A DNA stretch of 64,000 nucleotides from Daphnia carinata (Eukaryota > Arthropoda > Branchiopoda > Diplostraca > Daphniidae), in contig NC_081331.1 in NCBI RefSeq assembly GCF_022539665.2, forward strand, positions 11,316,638 to 11,380,637, given 5' to 3'. Below the pieces are notes generated by a model. It worked only from the letters and a program-made list of their open reading frames with translations, had not been told where the DNA came from and did no database searches. How positions within the stretch are numbered: the stretch's first letter is position 1; the number at the start of each line of letters is the position of its first letter. The translations under genes and the position numbers were made by a program. Positions 1-11,936 of the stretch are shown one piece after another.

Positions 1-102
1 TTATTTATTACACTTTTTGAATTCATGAACTTAGACAAGGAACAACGTGTAATACCTTGATATTTTCTGAAGTAATTTTGTATTTGTATATTGTTTTACT
101 GG

Positions 103-168
103 AATGGGAATCGATCCTCAGACATTCAGCGTGCAACGCCGATGCTCTAACATTGAGCCACGAGATAT
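103..168 (-). repeat. tRNA-like (SINE-type) fragment
   Basis: Read on the minus strand, this stretch has an A-box-like D arm (TGGCTCAATGTTAGAGC), a 5-bp anticodon-like stem with a 7-base loop whose middle triplet is TGC, and a degenerate B box (GATCGATTCC). The acceptor stem does not pair and the T arm is imperfect, so it is not a working tRNA. It shares the TGGCTCA...GCATCGGCG core with the plus-strand copy at about 450-520, so both probably belong to one tRNA-derived SINE family. Confidence 0.5.
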
Positions 169-263
169 TTCTAAATATTTTATTATCGCATATCATATGT
201 TATCGTCTAGGATGTTTATGCAGTCTTTCACAAGTATATGTTTATCTTTATATTGCTTTTATA

Positions 264-327
264 AGGTCCATAGCTCTGTGGTAGAGCATTCAGCTGCGAT
301 AACTGTTACCCTGGGTTCAAACCTTAC
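264..327 (+). repeat. tRNA-like (SINE-type) fragment
   Basis: Contains a near-consensus A box (TAGCTCTGTGGTAGAGC) and B box (GGGTTCAAACC) spaced as in a tRNA gene. Acceptor-stem halves do not pair and no clean anticodon stem forms. The RNA polymerase III boxes are well kept while the cloverleaf is not, which suits a SINE head or tRNA pseudogene. Confidence 0.5.
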
Positions 328-449
328 TAGATGTATAAAAATCTACATCTAAATGGAGAAAATAATATTGCAGTATTGCATTTCAGTTTTATTCAAAGTG
401 TAAATTTAAGTCCGCAAGTGACTAGAAAAAACCCATGTTGACAGCATAT

Positions 450-520
450 GATTCATGGCTCATTGGTAAAGCATCGGCGAGGAATGCCGAACATCTAGGG
501 TTCGATCCCTGGATAATAAT
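450..520 (+). repeat. tRNA-like (SINE-type) fragment
   Basis: Has an A box (TGGCTCATTGGTAAAGC), a perfect TCGGC/GCCGA anticodon-like stem with a 7-base loop, and a good B box (GGGTTCGATCC). The loop lacks the universal T at position 33 and the acceptor stem does not pair, so a functional tRNA is unlikely. It is a sister of the minus-strand copy at 103-168. Confidence 0.5.
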
Positions 521-744
521 TGAATGCTCACAGATAAACTATGCTTACAGGAAACAATGCTTACCATTAAACGTGGCATAAACAATAAAGGAGAATTGAG
601 AAAGCTAAATGAAAAAAAAAGCTGATAAATGTAATGTGTGAACACAGCTAACACAGACAATGAAAGAAACAAATTTTGCAAAAAATATTTTATAAAAAAA
701 TTTTATTGACAATTCTCTGCACATTACAATTATTTTTGCAACTT

Positions 745-1255
745 TAAAAAGGCACAATAGCCCTTTCAAAAGTTGCCGTCAACCCAGGCAGGGGGAGACA
801 CTGCCTTGTTGACCCACCGGGGAGATTACCCGGTGATTGGCTAAGAGAAGCCGGAAGAAGAGCTGAAGATTTGGAACATTTTTACAGGAGCGATTAACCT
901 TTAGTTCGGATTTGTGGGTAGCCACGTCGCCCTCCGTGAACACATCATCGGACCAAGCGGCACCCCACGTCCCCTTTCCGGCCAGAGCCCTCCAAACCTC
1001 GGTATATGTTGTTTTTATATATACCGTACAGTAGGGGCATGACCCCCTACGGGCTTATTACGAGTCAAGGGGAAACGGGGCTACGGAAAGGAAGGGAGCC
1101 CAGATATGCACTTGAATTTTTTAAATATTAAATACCGTATGGGAATCCGAATAAAGTATATAAATTCCATGTCATCCGTTACGTTAGTCATCACAATTTA
1201 TTCAGTGTCTCGCCTCATTCAAGACCCTTTTCAGATCCAGTGTTACTATTAACCT
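745..1255. repeat. GC-rich structured patch, possible retroelement remnant
   Basis: A sharp change from AT-rich flank to GC-rich sequence. Two consecutive inverted repeats occur near 768-845: GTCAACCCAGGCAG facing CTGCCTTGTTGAC, then ACCGGG facing CCCGGT. Further on lie a TATATAAA-like box near 1157-1164 and an initiator-like TTCAGT about 40 bases later. No long open reading frame is present. This could be a solo LTR or other retroelement end, but I found no target-site duplication or clear TG...CA ends, so its class is unresolved. Confidence 0.3.
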
Positions 1256-3233
1256 ATTTTAAGAACAGAAAAAAAAACCGTTAAGCACAAAAATTCTTGC
1301 TCATATGACTTACATGACTCATAGGTACACTGTTTGGCACCCATATAAAACTTCTGGCACACGCTTGCGAAAGAACATACAAATTGGAAATGAAAACCAT
1401 AGTATGAGGCTCTGAACAGAACATTTTTGTGTAGGCGGAGCATGTTTAACAAAAAACTCCTCCACTAAAATTCTGTAAATGCAAAATAATGTCATTACAA
1501 ATACTTTATCGATTGACCGAAAACTGATAAGTACCTAATACATGTTTGATGTGGAAGTCACGCCATTTCTAGGTTTCCGTAAGATGGCCAGCTTCGGCAG
1601 TCTTCATGGCAATAGCCATCAAACCCGCGTATTAGGCATTTTAATTCTTGTTGGCACTCCATCATTTGAGATTTACTAATATAACATGCTTTGGGGCTGG
1701 TCAATGGCAAAAAAAAACAAAATAAATGTATACAAAAATGCCTGTAGTAGAGATGGCGATTTTTTTTGCGATCCTCTTTCACTTGCCCACAACCTCGAAA
1801 CCAGTGCATCAGTCATGCGTGCAGACTATAAAAGTTACAGATAAGAATAAATGATATTAAAACAGTTTCAATATTTTTGAGACCAGTGACTCTTCTCCAT
1901 TACGCACAGGAAGACAAGGTAGGTAATCTGACGGTAGTAAGAAGACGTGAATGTTTCTGTCGTACGAGACCTAAATGTTGTCCGCAGTATTTTCTCCGTC
2001 AACAATGTTTAGCGTGACGGGCAGGAAGATGAAAAGGTAAATAATGTAACATTAAACCAAATACCAAAAATGGATTACCAATGTAAGATATCTAATGCTG
2101 ATGGAGAATACTCGGATCATCATTCAACAACAAGCTACCCTGTAGGATTTCAAGAAAGTTTTAGTTACTTGGCATTATCCAACTGTAATACAAATACATT
2201 GAATTTTGAAGATGAGCAGATTGCAAATTTGGCAAAACCAAATAACCTTAATGTGGTCTACAAAAAGGTAGGAGATTCAGACCCGGAACCGGATTTCAAC
2301 CAAAATTTCAAAGGTTGTTGGATGCACAACCGACGAAGTCTTGTGAAAAAATTCAACTCATCACCTATGAAAAAATAGATATATATACCTGCATATCTAA
2401 TGACTACTAAGAATATTGTAAAACATACATACTCACATTCAGGGACACATTTTGAGTCAATTAACAAGCTTATGTGTCAACTAACATTCACCCTTGTAAT
2501 GAAGTTCCATTAATATTGTTGTGGTGGCACTGTGCTCTGTGACAGAAAAATTTTCAACATCACCTGAATGGTTGCTACGAACGATTCACCACTGTGATGG
2601 ATTGCCTAATTTTATTTTGTCCTCACGAGGATCGAGGCTTCAACTTGGATTTTTCTGCTGTAGCATGGCTTGAGATCCATATTTGCTTTCTAGGACGTGT
2701 ACTCGCTAAAGCTCTCTCTCTTCTGACAAAACTTTTTTAAGGAAACAATAATAATAAAATTATTTTTAAAAAACGTACCTTCAAAAATAATTTCTAAAAT
2801 GTCCATGGTCTTACAAGCACCCACGAAACATGTACAGTCAGGTTTCAGCTGATCTTGTTCTGCCAGCTGATGTCGGCATCCAGCTGATTTTGGATGATTC
2901 TCGGGTGTATCCGAAGTGCTATTAACGCCCCGACTTTATTTCGCATTTTCAAAATATTTCATATACATGTAAAAATCCACACCCATAGGAAATTATTTAT
3001 TTGGAGTTGGACCCTATTTTTGGCGTTTCAACAACGAAATGGCTCCCGAACCACGTTTCTTGGAGACAGGGTGTTCCTAAACGGCAGAATTCAGACGTAG
3101 CACCAACAATAAACGTCCACCAATTGCGTCTGCTTGAGAATTGCCGACTTGAATTGGACGTGCCGGCTGCGTGATAATTTGAAAAGATTGAAATTGTTTC
3201 TTGCTCTGCCTGTTTACTCCGTTGTTTGTCTTA
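1256..3233. other. Intergenic region, one weak ORF
   Basis: AT-rich sequence without recognisable genes. An open frame at 2070-2378 (+) could encode 102 residues, hydrophilic and rich in Asn/Asp, ending in basic residues. It has no recognised domain, signal peptide or membrane segment, and could be chance or an exon fragment. The last bases before 3234 are presumably the MED22 promoter and 5' UTR, but no core-promoter motif stands out. Confidence 0.35.
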
Positions 3234-3783
3234 ATGGCTCAACGAGCATTACCTCAAAGCAAGGAAGCTCTACTAAAATCCTACAACAAAAGGTTGAAAG
3301 ATGATGTAAAATCATTGTTGGACAATTTCAGCGGTACGAATTCGATTCTTGTAAAGCCGAACTATGCACTAATATTTTTAAAATTTCCCCCTTTTTTTCA
3401 AGAAATAATCAAACTCGCTCGCGTGGAAGAGGAAACTCAGGTTTCCAGAATGACACAGTGTGAAGAAGACCATTTTGAAATGCTTGTACGTGCTTCAAAC
3501 ATAGTAAGCAAAAAATAACCATAAATGCTGGCATCTTCACATCTACATCTCATTTGAATTCAAGGTAAGAGCTGGAGAGTCTTTGATGAAGCTAGTGACT
3601 GATCTAAAACAATATTTGATTCTGAATGATTTTCCCTCAGCCAATGAAGCCATTGGACAGAGTGCCCGTTCCATGCTGGCCATGCAACAGGAGTCTGACA
3701 GAAAACTTATGGCACTACGAGATGACCTAGCAGCTGACTTGTATGATTTGGAAGAAGAGTATTATTCATCCCCTTTCAAATAG
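3234..3783 (+). CDS. MED22: Mediator complex subunit 22 (Surfeit-5)
   Basis: MED22 is a small head-module subunit of Mediator, bridging transcription factors and RNA polymerase II in the nucleus. Three exons fit: 3234-3333, 3403-3503 and 3565-3783, giving about 139 residues. The start is the ATG of [14 protein letters not shown], matching the conserved N terminus of animal MED22; an upstream TTG-led extension is not used. Other conserved blocks are [34 protein letters not shown] and the end [12 protein letters not shown]. All introns are GT-AG and 61-69 bp. It is close in length to the short vertebrate isoform, lacking the long Ser/Pro-rich tail. TTC1 follows in the same direction about 350 bp downstream. 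Confidence 0.93.
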
Positions 3784-3949
3784 CTCATTGTGAGAAATGT
3801 ATTGATTTATTTTTGTCAAATGTCAAACATTGGAAGAGGTTTGGAATCCATCAGAAAGAGAAACTGTCCTTCATTCTGTTAATTGTGTCATTACAAATTT
3901 ATTTTCAAGACCCTTTTTTATAAAATAGAATGACAAAGTTATTTTTTCA

Positions 3950-3955
3950 AATAAA
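3950..3955 (+). terminator. Polyadenylation signal for MED22
   Basis: A canonical AATAAA lies about 170 bases after the MED22 stop, in an AT-rich 3' UTR and followed by T-rich sequence. It precedes the TTC1 start by about 180 bases, so the two genes have very short separating DNA. Confidence 0.55.
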
Positions 3956-4131
3956 CAATTATTTTTAGTTTTTTTTATATAAGAAAATATTTACGCAGCT
4001 TTGCTTGAAAAACCGTCGAATGTTCGAGACGGTTTGCCGAATGTGCACCAGGTGGCAAATAAATGTCATAGTTTTAAAAACAATAGGGAGTGCATGCTAA
4101 TGGTTTAATTTCTCCTCAGCAATCAAATTAA

Positions 4132-5094
4132 ATGGCGGAAACAAACGATAAGATAATCGAGGATTTGACCAAAGATTTTGAGACGACGAGTAAAAAGGTG
4201 ATAACTTCGAAATCAGAACAAGAAGATCAATTAGAATTTGAAGATGCATTGGGGCCACCCTCTAGAAAAGATTCCCCAAATGTTTCAGATGAATCTGATT
4301 CTGAAGATGTTGCACATAATGAAACACTGGCTCTAAGCAACGAACAAATTGAGGTAACTGTTAAGAGTTATTTGGGAAAATATATATAGATATATATCTC
4401 TTTTCCACATTTCTTAGGAAAGAAAACGAGAAGTTTTAGATGTTAAAGAAAAAGGGAATGAATTTTTCAGAAATGGAAACCATGACGAAGCATGCCAGCA
4501 GTACTCAAAAGCCTTGAAACTGTGTCCCTTTTCCTTCAAAGTAGAAAGATCAATTTTGTACAATAATCGAGCAGCTGCAAAAGCAAAACAGGTACAGATA
4601 ACTCAGGTTCCTTTCAAGGCTTCCTATTCTCACAACCAATCTATTGTTTTTTTTTCTTCACTTTTCACTTTTAGGGTAAAACTGAGAGTGCCTTAAAGGA
4701 TTGCACAAAAGCTGTTGACCTAAACCCTGTGTATATTAAAGCTCTATTACGTCGAGCCAAACTCTATGAAGAAGTTGATCAACTTGACAAGGCTCTAGCA
4801 GACTACAAAGAATTACATAAACTAGAGCCTAACAATGTGGAAGTAAACTCTGCTTTGGCATATTTGCCTAGACGTATTGAAGAACAGACAGAAAAGCTAA
4901 AGCAAGAAATGTTTGGTAAGTGCTGGGTATTCTTCTTGTCAAGAATTATTTTTCTTAATGGCTTATATTGAAATGCAGGAAAAATGAAAGATTTGGGGAA
5001 TATGTTTCTAAAACCTTTTGGTTTGTCAACAGATAATTTTCAAATCAATAAAGACCCTACCACAGGCTCTTACTCAGTAAACATGAATAAGTGA
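4132..5094 (+). CDS. TTC1: Tetratricopeptide repeat protein 1
   Basis: Four exons (4132-4353, 4418-4591, 4675-4915, 4979-5094) encode about 250 residues. The N-terminal 75 residues are acidic and low in complexity, as in animal TTC1. Three TPR motifs follow, with typical helix patterns around [35 protein letters not shown] and [18 protein letters not shown]. The C terminus contains the family hallmark [16 protein letters not shown] and then [19 protein letters not shown]1 is a cytosolic co-chaperone-like adaptor reported to bind Hsp90 and G-alpha proteins. Phases agree at each junction. It shares orientation with MED22 but there is no sign of a shared transcript. Confidence 0.93.
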
Positions 5095-5172
5095 TTGTCT
5101 TTACTTTCCAAATCCAGCATTGTCTGATTGATAACCTATGTCAAATTGAATTGTAAAGTTTCAAATGATTTA

Positions 5173-5178
5173 AATAAA
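5173..5178 (+). terminator. Polyadenylation signal for TTC1
   Basis: AATAAA about 80 bases after the TTC1 stop codon, in AT-rich sequence. It ends the plus-strand gene pair; the next gene, adducin, converges from the right. Confidence 0.55.
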
Positions 5179-6451
5179 TACCCGTTCTGTGGACATTCAG
5201 ATTAAGGTATAATTTTTCGGCCAGGGCGCCACGTGCAGTACAGGTATATAGTGATACATAATAGTACACTTTTCGTTCGATTTCAAATGACACGGAACTG
5301 CATACCAGAAGAAAAGTCGGTAGTCAAAGAGATTTTTTTTTGTTAAGCTGCTGGTAAAGCTGGCATGTGTGTCCAAGCTACCTTTTTTTCCACAATTTAA
5401 AAAAAAAGCATACCAAACCAACAAAAACGCTTTTAACAAATCTAGAAAAAAGTAATAAAAAAAAGAAAGAAATTGACGGAAAAGGTGAGGGGCGGGGATA
5501 GCCAGATTTAAAATGTAAAATATAAATAAGGTAGCAAAACAGCTGGAGTATGTGTGCTACATTGGGGACAAAAATCGTCAAATCTGAGGATTGGGGAGAA
5601 AGTAAGTGTCCCACATCACGGATGAATTAGTACTACAGTAACAAGGGAATTTTAGGATAGACACAACTGACTCGAAACAAAAGGAGGGAAGCCAATAGTG
5701 TTGAAGAAGACGGCAGAAGAAAATTAAAACGAAGTATTAACATCAAGTCAATCCACAGGATTTAGGTTTTGAATTGAAAAAAGCACCTCGCACTGCGATT
5801 GAGAAATCGACCCTTATCAAGAAAACCACGCCACGTCACATCCCGTTTGGTTCCATTACATATTCAGTCTCGATCTTACTTGTTAAGCAAAAAAAAAAGT
5901 TTATGCCGATTTCCCAAAGACCCCTACGTTCTTTACACAATTGCAGCGCGCGACATCTCCAATTATTGTCTACCGGGTAGCGTAGTGGGGCGGAAGATGG
6001 TGGTACAAAGAAGCAAGAGTTTTTGTTTTTTAAAATAAAAGTTTCTGCAACGTGCTTTTCGTCCACAATCCTCATCGAATCAAGAGATTCTGGTCTGAGA
6101 GTGTAACGGAGATAGAGACTAAAACCAAACATCATTCTTTTCTCCAATCTAAAGCAAGGCGGATTAGTTTTTTAAGATACTTGACGCAAAACCAAAAGGA
6201 GGACTACTGGAGAGTAGCTGAAGTATATAGAAGAGATTATTCATGTTTTGTTTTAAAAAAAAAAAGAGAAAAAAAACCCGACGACACTCGAGTGGCAGTG
6301 CTGTCCCCAAAAGAGTCCCAAAGAGTTTGTTTCTCATTCATAGATTATTTCCGACATTGAAAGCCTGTAAACATTAAAAAACAAAGAGTTAGATTCAATA
6401 GAAAATGTCGAATTCTTTGAATAGATTACGTACAAAAAGCGATGTAGTTGT
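5179..6451. other. Convergent intergenic region and adducin 3' UTR
   Basis: Between the end of TTC1 (+) and the adducin stop codon (-). Part should be the adducin 3' UTR, but I could not pick a convincing minus-strand polyadenylation signal. Open frames here are short, A/T-run driven, overlap on both strands and match nothing recognised. Confidence 0.4.
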
Positions 6452-9400
6452 TCAAACTTCCGGCGTTGGCTTCTTCTTCTCCTTACTCTTCTTCTTGAGG
6501 AAAGAGGGTGTTCGCAATCCCTTCTTCTTCTTCTTATCCTTAGACTTGGAGGGTGAATCTTCTGTCGACATGTCTCGGGCCGACGACTCGTCACGGCTAC
6601 TCTGCGACACCTGGCTCTGTGGGTTGTCAATTTCATCGCCGTTCACTTCACCACCTGCGGAAACGTTTTCAACAAAATTGTTAGCTTAATCGTGTTTCTC
6701 GGCGAAACTATCAATGTCAGTGGGTGTGTTACAGGCACGAGTTGCCATTCGGGTCATTCGCACCATTACAATCATAATTGTTCCAAGTTCACCTCAGTAG
6801 TTAAACCTCATCAAGACTCTGTTAAATGTGTTCGTTACTCCTCAACGCAAAACAGAAGATTAATAGTGGTAGTTGATCCATCAGTAACATGGCATGAATA
6901 ATTTTGACTATGGCCTGCCCCTAACGTGACAGGCATTTACTAAGGATTTTTTTTTTAAACGTTAGACATGGTTTAAGGACATGCTCGACTACAGGAACTA
7001 TTAACTATCTATAACTAAACAACTAAAGACGTTAGCAAACCAAACGGATATCACAAGCGAGGCAAAAGTTAAGAGAGACTGGCTATAATTGGGACAGCAA
7101 ACCTTTATTCTGGTGCTTCCTTTTCTCGCGGCCCAGCGACCATGAGCGACGCTTGAACATGTCCCAAGCATCACCCGACCCTAGTCCAACGACCGGCCCA
7201 ACACAACAACAAAAAAATTGAAATCAAAACAATACAACGAATAAAAAGCAAAAACCACACAAAGAATAATTTAACATTGTAGTTGACGAGGAAATTCGAC
7301 TAGAAATTCACGTTAATTTTTAATGTAGAAATAAGTTTTCTTCTTTTTTTTTAAAAAGCTGTGAATTTCTGGTCAATAATTTTGCATGCCAAGCTTTCTT
7401 TAAAAATTATGTACGTTACATTGACAGCAGGAAAAAAGCAAATTGGATATGCCGCACTGCTAGACGGCCATGCTATAATCAAGTAAGGTTATAAAGTTAG
7501 AAACAGACTCATCACTCACCGTCACGCGGAAGGCGGGCGGATTTCGAGCGCTCGACAAAAGGTTCGGGCGACTCAGCCCCTGTGGTTTCTGCCAGGGCAA
7601 ATGGATTTAGATAAAACGACAAACGCAAACAAAAAATGAAAATAAAAAAAAAGGAGCTAAGTTTTTTTGGCTGGATTCATGATTAAATGCAGTGACACAT
7701 AACGACATGAAGCAGTCATCACCACACCCATTCATTCATCATGTGCATTCCCAATTCTGGTCGTGACATCAGGCAAGTGCATGCATCAGTGCGACTAGAT
7801 TACTTGCTAACTAATTCCGGATCAACAAACAGAGAACAGAAAAAGAAAGACAACAAGAAAAATAAAAAAAGGAAACTAACCGTCTGACGGGAGAAGCTGA
7901 CGTTGTGCGTGATCTTCCTGCGGCACGTGTTTCACAGCCACCTGAACTACTCGAGGACTTGCTACTCAACGAATTTTTTCCCCCGAAACCCAACACGTAT
8001 AAAGACAAACATAAAAATCAAGAGAACAAAAAACAGTGAAACTGAATTGGAAATCAAGAGGAAAATACGGCAATGCTAATAAGCAATGATGAAAAATTAA
8101 GAACGATAATAACAAAATAGAATTGGCCGCCACCGAAGATTTCCCCATACTGGACAATTAGATGATGGATGTAAAACTAACATACCTTCGTCGTCACTGA
8201 GTGGTCGTGGCGATGTGGGTGATTTCCGTTCGGGACGGACGGGCTCGCCACTGGCAGAGAGGATAACTGACTCGGCTACAAGAGGCTCCATCGTGGGAGC
8301 CTCCGTAGTGGAGTAACTCACCTCGTGCTCTTCTGCAATATGGCAATGGATAACAACATCATTAGCCTTTCACATTTCTTTTCCATTAAAAGAAATGAAA
8401 GAAAATTTACCTGAAATACCCTTCTGAGACATCTCTACTTGTCTTTTGTACTCCTCAATCTCTTGATCTGAGACGGAATCGAAAGGGTTCTTGGCGTAAG
8501 GAGTTCTAAATTTCGGAATATATGAACGTGACCAGTTGAAAATGAGAAAGAAAAATGCTTATGTTTCACCTGTAGACCATTGCATGATGTTGGAAGTCAC
8601 GTTGGATGATGCCTTTCGATGCTGCACCGACGACAACGACATGATCGCCAGTTCCACTTGTATTAGCGTCCTGTCCAGCCATCATTCGTTATCAAAAGAA
8701 TTTACTTCCAAGTCTTAGCGAAAGTTGCATTTGACGTGTATACTTGTAATTTTTGAGCTTCGTCCCAACTGACTCCTTCCAGGATGTGCGACTGGGGCCC
8801 AGCGCTGATGCCACCTTGACGACGGTTTTCTTTGATCTGCTTTTGTTTCTGTTTAAACTCCTTCGATGTCGTGCCCATCGGTACAAACTGGTGGGCAATC
8901 TCCAGTTTGACCGGAGTGCTGCTGTGAGTCGGAGAGCCATCGGGTACCCACTGCAATCATCGTGAATCAGACGAAAAAAATAAATAAAAATAAAGTTAAA
9001 TCATCGTACCAAATGTTCGTGATCATTAAACATAACTACAAAGGACATTTTCTATCACGAGGACATCAATACCAACATCTTTACTAAAAACCCCGATTTC
9101 CTATTTAAAATCCAATGCCATTGCCACGATTTAGTTTAGCTATTTTCGTATGAAAATTAAAAGATACGGTTTTGTAAGGACAAAGTCGACAGGTCAAAAA
9201 CAATGTTAGTGTTGAGCCAGCGTGTATTAAAACCAGCCCATGCAAATGAAGGATAAAAAGTAAAATAAGACTGAAACTCTTGAGTAGAGCCGGCTAAAAA
9301 ATTTGATTACTATCGCCAACATCAGAGCTAGGAATTAAGAGAGGAAAATGCAAATCAAAAATTGAGACGATAAAGACTAGGAGAGTTGCCTTCTTACAAA

Positions 9401-11936
9401 AGAGATTCTACGTAACAGACAAAAAATAGAGGAACGGAGACACACGGATGCGTCACAAGATTCCGATGATGCATTTAAGAAGACGCATTTTGCAATCTAA
9501 TGAAGCCCAATAAGGACTGCAGAACGTTTTTGCCACTTTGCCGTTTAAAAAATAGGAAAAGGCGAAACATTAAAGGGTTCGGGGACCAAAAGATCGTTAA
9601 TGTTTAAAAAAAAAAAGGCGTTTAAGTTTCTACTGTCAAGCATTTATGGATTCTATTTGCTGTCTGTCTGTCTGTCGTGTATGTGTTTTTAAGGGTTGGA
9701 GCGTTGTGGGGATCAAACTACCTTGGTGATCTTCTTGGGATCCTGAGAGCCTTGTTCGACTATTTCCACTTTCTGATAGACGTTTGGAGAGTTGATCCAG
9801 CGATTCTTGTCCAAGGTGCGACGTCCGTCGAGCAATTTCCTGAGTGGACTAGAAAAATTGGAACCAGGTCAGTCGTCAGTTCATGGTACGACGTAAAACG
9901 CTCGAGCAAAATACCTATTTTTGTAGAGCTCGTCTTCTTCAATCATGTAACCAAAGGACGAGACTGCTGGCGGAACTTCGACATCGTGTTTCTGTCTTGG
10001 AAGCTCCGTTCTTACTGAATGGACGCGGTAAGGATATCCGCTTCGGTATCCCTATGAATGGGGAAAATGCGATTAAAAAATTGTGTATCAAGTCAGTCGT
10101 GCGGAAAGCGTGCCTTACAGAGTTATCCAACATCCGCATGTAAGCTTCGAACTCCATGTCGCCTTGTCGCCATTTGACCTCGCGGGTTCGAGGTTTCTCT
10201 TTGACCTCTTCTTGTTCGGGTTGTTCGCCTTCGACTCCAGCCAACTGAACGTTATTGCGTCCGGCTCTTGCGAATTCGTTGGCGCGCTTAGCTACCTCCT
10301 ATGATTCATTCAGATTTTTTTTCTTTTTACAAAGCTTCTTATTTGTCTCTTTGGTTTGATTCAATTGTACCTGTGACCGGCGTTTAGCTTCATCGGAAAT
10401 CATGATCAAATTGTCGAGGCCAACTGGCATCATGCGGATTTGGGCTTCGCAGGCTAGAACCGTGTTGCAGGCGCGTGAAAACGCCTCTTCGATGGTCTCG
10501 CCTAGAATGACTAGGCCATGATTGCGGAGAAACATCACCTGCAAGAATAGCAATCCCGTATTTAGAACTGAACCATGACCTGGAAGTGACGGCGGAGGCG
10601 CAAACGGCTCCTTGACATACTTTGTTCAGGGGTCCGAGATTCCGTGCGATCGTATCGCGCTCCTCGGGATCCACCAAGATTCCGTAGTAGTCGTGATAGC
10701 TAACTTCGCCGATCATCACACTCTCTTGACTGACGGAAAGGAACCCGCATTTCAAGGCAGAGACCTGACAACAAGGAATGCCAATCAGAAATAGGGAAAA
10801 CAACGGCCGAGATGGAAACGAAGACAGTCATCGCTCATCCATCATAAAAAAGAAAACTGAGTCACTCACAGCGACGCAAGCTGGATGGTGAACATGGACG
10901 ACGCATTTGGCGTCCGGGCGCGCGGCATGGATGGCCGAGTGGAGGACGAAACCGGCAATGTTGACTCCAAAGTTCGTTGTTCCCGGGTCGACCACATTGC
11001 CCTAGAAAAAGGAAACGGGGGAAGAAAATTCACAAAACAAAAGTATGGGTTCGTGAGCAGGAGATCGATCAAACGTCGCGTCGCATGGCGCTACTAATTC
11101 GGCATAAGTCCGTTTGCACGGCATTATCTCTTACCTGCATGTCGACCTTAATCAGGGAGGAGGCCGTCACTTCGCTGTATAGCAGTCCGAAGGGGTTCAA
11201 TAGAAAGTGTTCTTGTTCTTGGCTCACGCGAACCTAGCCGGACAAAGAGAAAGGAAACATTAACATTTTATGTCATGACAGAGGACGATTGCAAACACAT
11301 ATGGGGAAAAAAAATATTAATGTTGGCTAGACTGTCTTGCCGTGGCCGCGTACCGTAATGTGATTGTAAATGGATTGCGACCATCCGAAGAGGTCGACCA
11401 GTCGGTAAAGGGCTGCCAACTTGCAACGCATGATTTTTTCTCCTTTGACGTAACTGGGGAAATCCACGCCTTTAATATCGTTGATGGGGATTACACAGCG
11501 CGCTCCACCGCCGCCTCCGCCCAACCCCCGATGGGTCCCTATTATCCAGGAAGGTGGAAAAGAAAAATCGATATGTCTTTTTATTAGCACTTGTGACAAT
11601 TTATGAAGAAAGGGAGTAGGGGGGGGGGCAATTACCCATTCCGGTCAGGTCTGAAATGTGCTGCTGAAGGGCAAAGAGTCCGGCGGCGCCACCCTCTCTT
11701 AGCTGCTGGTCGACGATCCTCTCCAAATCGTCGCGGAAGGTCCTGCTGCCCATCATGACTTCAACTCGACGTCGGCGTTCCATGTCTCGGACGTCGGCAT
11801 CGATATCGGGCGGTCTCAATTTCTTTAAATCGTCTTCATCGACCACAGCGTTGGGGTCAAATTCGCAACCGTTGTGCTGCTCATCCAAGCCGTTTAACTG
11901 CTGTTCAGCAGCAATTGTAGCTGCTTCGGCTGCCAT
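6452..11936 (-). CDS. hts: Adducin, full length (hts orthologue)
   Basis: Adducin caps actin filaments and recruits spectrin at the membrane skeleton. Coding exons on the minus strand: 11936-11636, 11538-11354, 11233-11135, 11001-10870, 10764-10621, 10538-10371, 10298-10119, 10051-9915, 9848-9722, 8950-8706, 8505-8411, 8332-8186, 7588-7520 and 6654-6452, about 743 residues with consistent phases. The head is a class II aldolase-like domain ([30 protein letters not shown]), without implied enzyme activity. The neck has [20 protein letters not shown]. The tail has [18 protein letters not shown] and ends in a basic MARCKS-like domain ([16 protein letters not shown]) carrying the PKC/PKA serine and the calmodulin/actin/spectrin-binding basic clusters. 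The initiator ATG is chosen at [10 protein letters not shown]; a splice acceptor just upstream suggests a 5' UTR intron. Two in-frame cassette exons lie in the tail. Confidence 0.94.
7103..7180 (-). CDS. hts: Candidate adducin cassette exon, basic/Trp-rich
   Basis: Within the intron between tail exon 7588-7520 and the last coding exon. An acceptor (CTAG) at 7181 and a donor-like GTTTGC after 7103 bound a 78-bp segment that enters and leaves in phase 1, like its neighbours. It is open in that frame and would insert 26 residues including [18 protein letters not shown] just before the final exon. The exact phase fit, basic composition and contrast with AT-rich flanks support a skipped exon; the weak donor agrees with regulated inclusion. 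No transcript evidence is available here. Confidence 0.5.
7881..7961 (-). CDS. hts: Candidate adducin cassette exon, Val/Gln-rich
   Basis: Bounded by an acceptor (GAGTAG) and a GTTAGT donor, 81 bp long, phase 1 at both ends and open in the adducin frame. It would add 27 residues (containing [16 protein letters not shown]) between exons 8332-8186 and 7588-7520. Another frame of the same segment reads as Ser-rich, so frame alone does not prove coding use. Symmetric length and placement suggest an optional exon. Confidence 0.45.
9663..9676. repeat. Short GTCT microsatellite
   Basis: A few perfect copies of the tetranucleotide TGTC in the intron between adducin exons 9848-9722 and 8950-8706. Too short to imply function. 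Confidence 0.6.

Noticed and set aside
103-520. Functional tRNA genes
   Set aside because: Acceptor stems do not pair, and U33 or T-arm features are missing despite good A and B boxes.
745-1255. Self-cleaving hammerhead ribozyme of a Penelope-type or retrozyme element
   Set aside because: The hairpins suggested it, but the CTGATGA core paired with a properly placed GAAA is absent on either strand.
3201-3233. Longer MED22 N terminus from a TTG codon
   Set aside because: The conserved family start is [11 protein letters not shown]; the upstream codons are 5' UTR that happens to be open.
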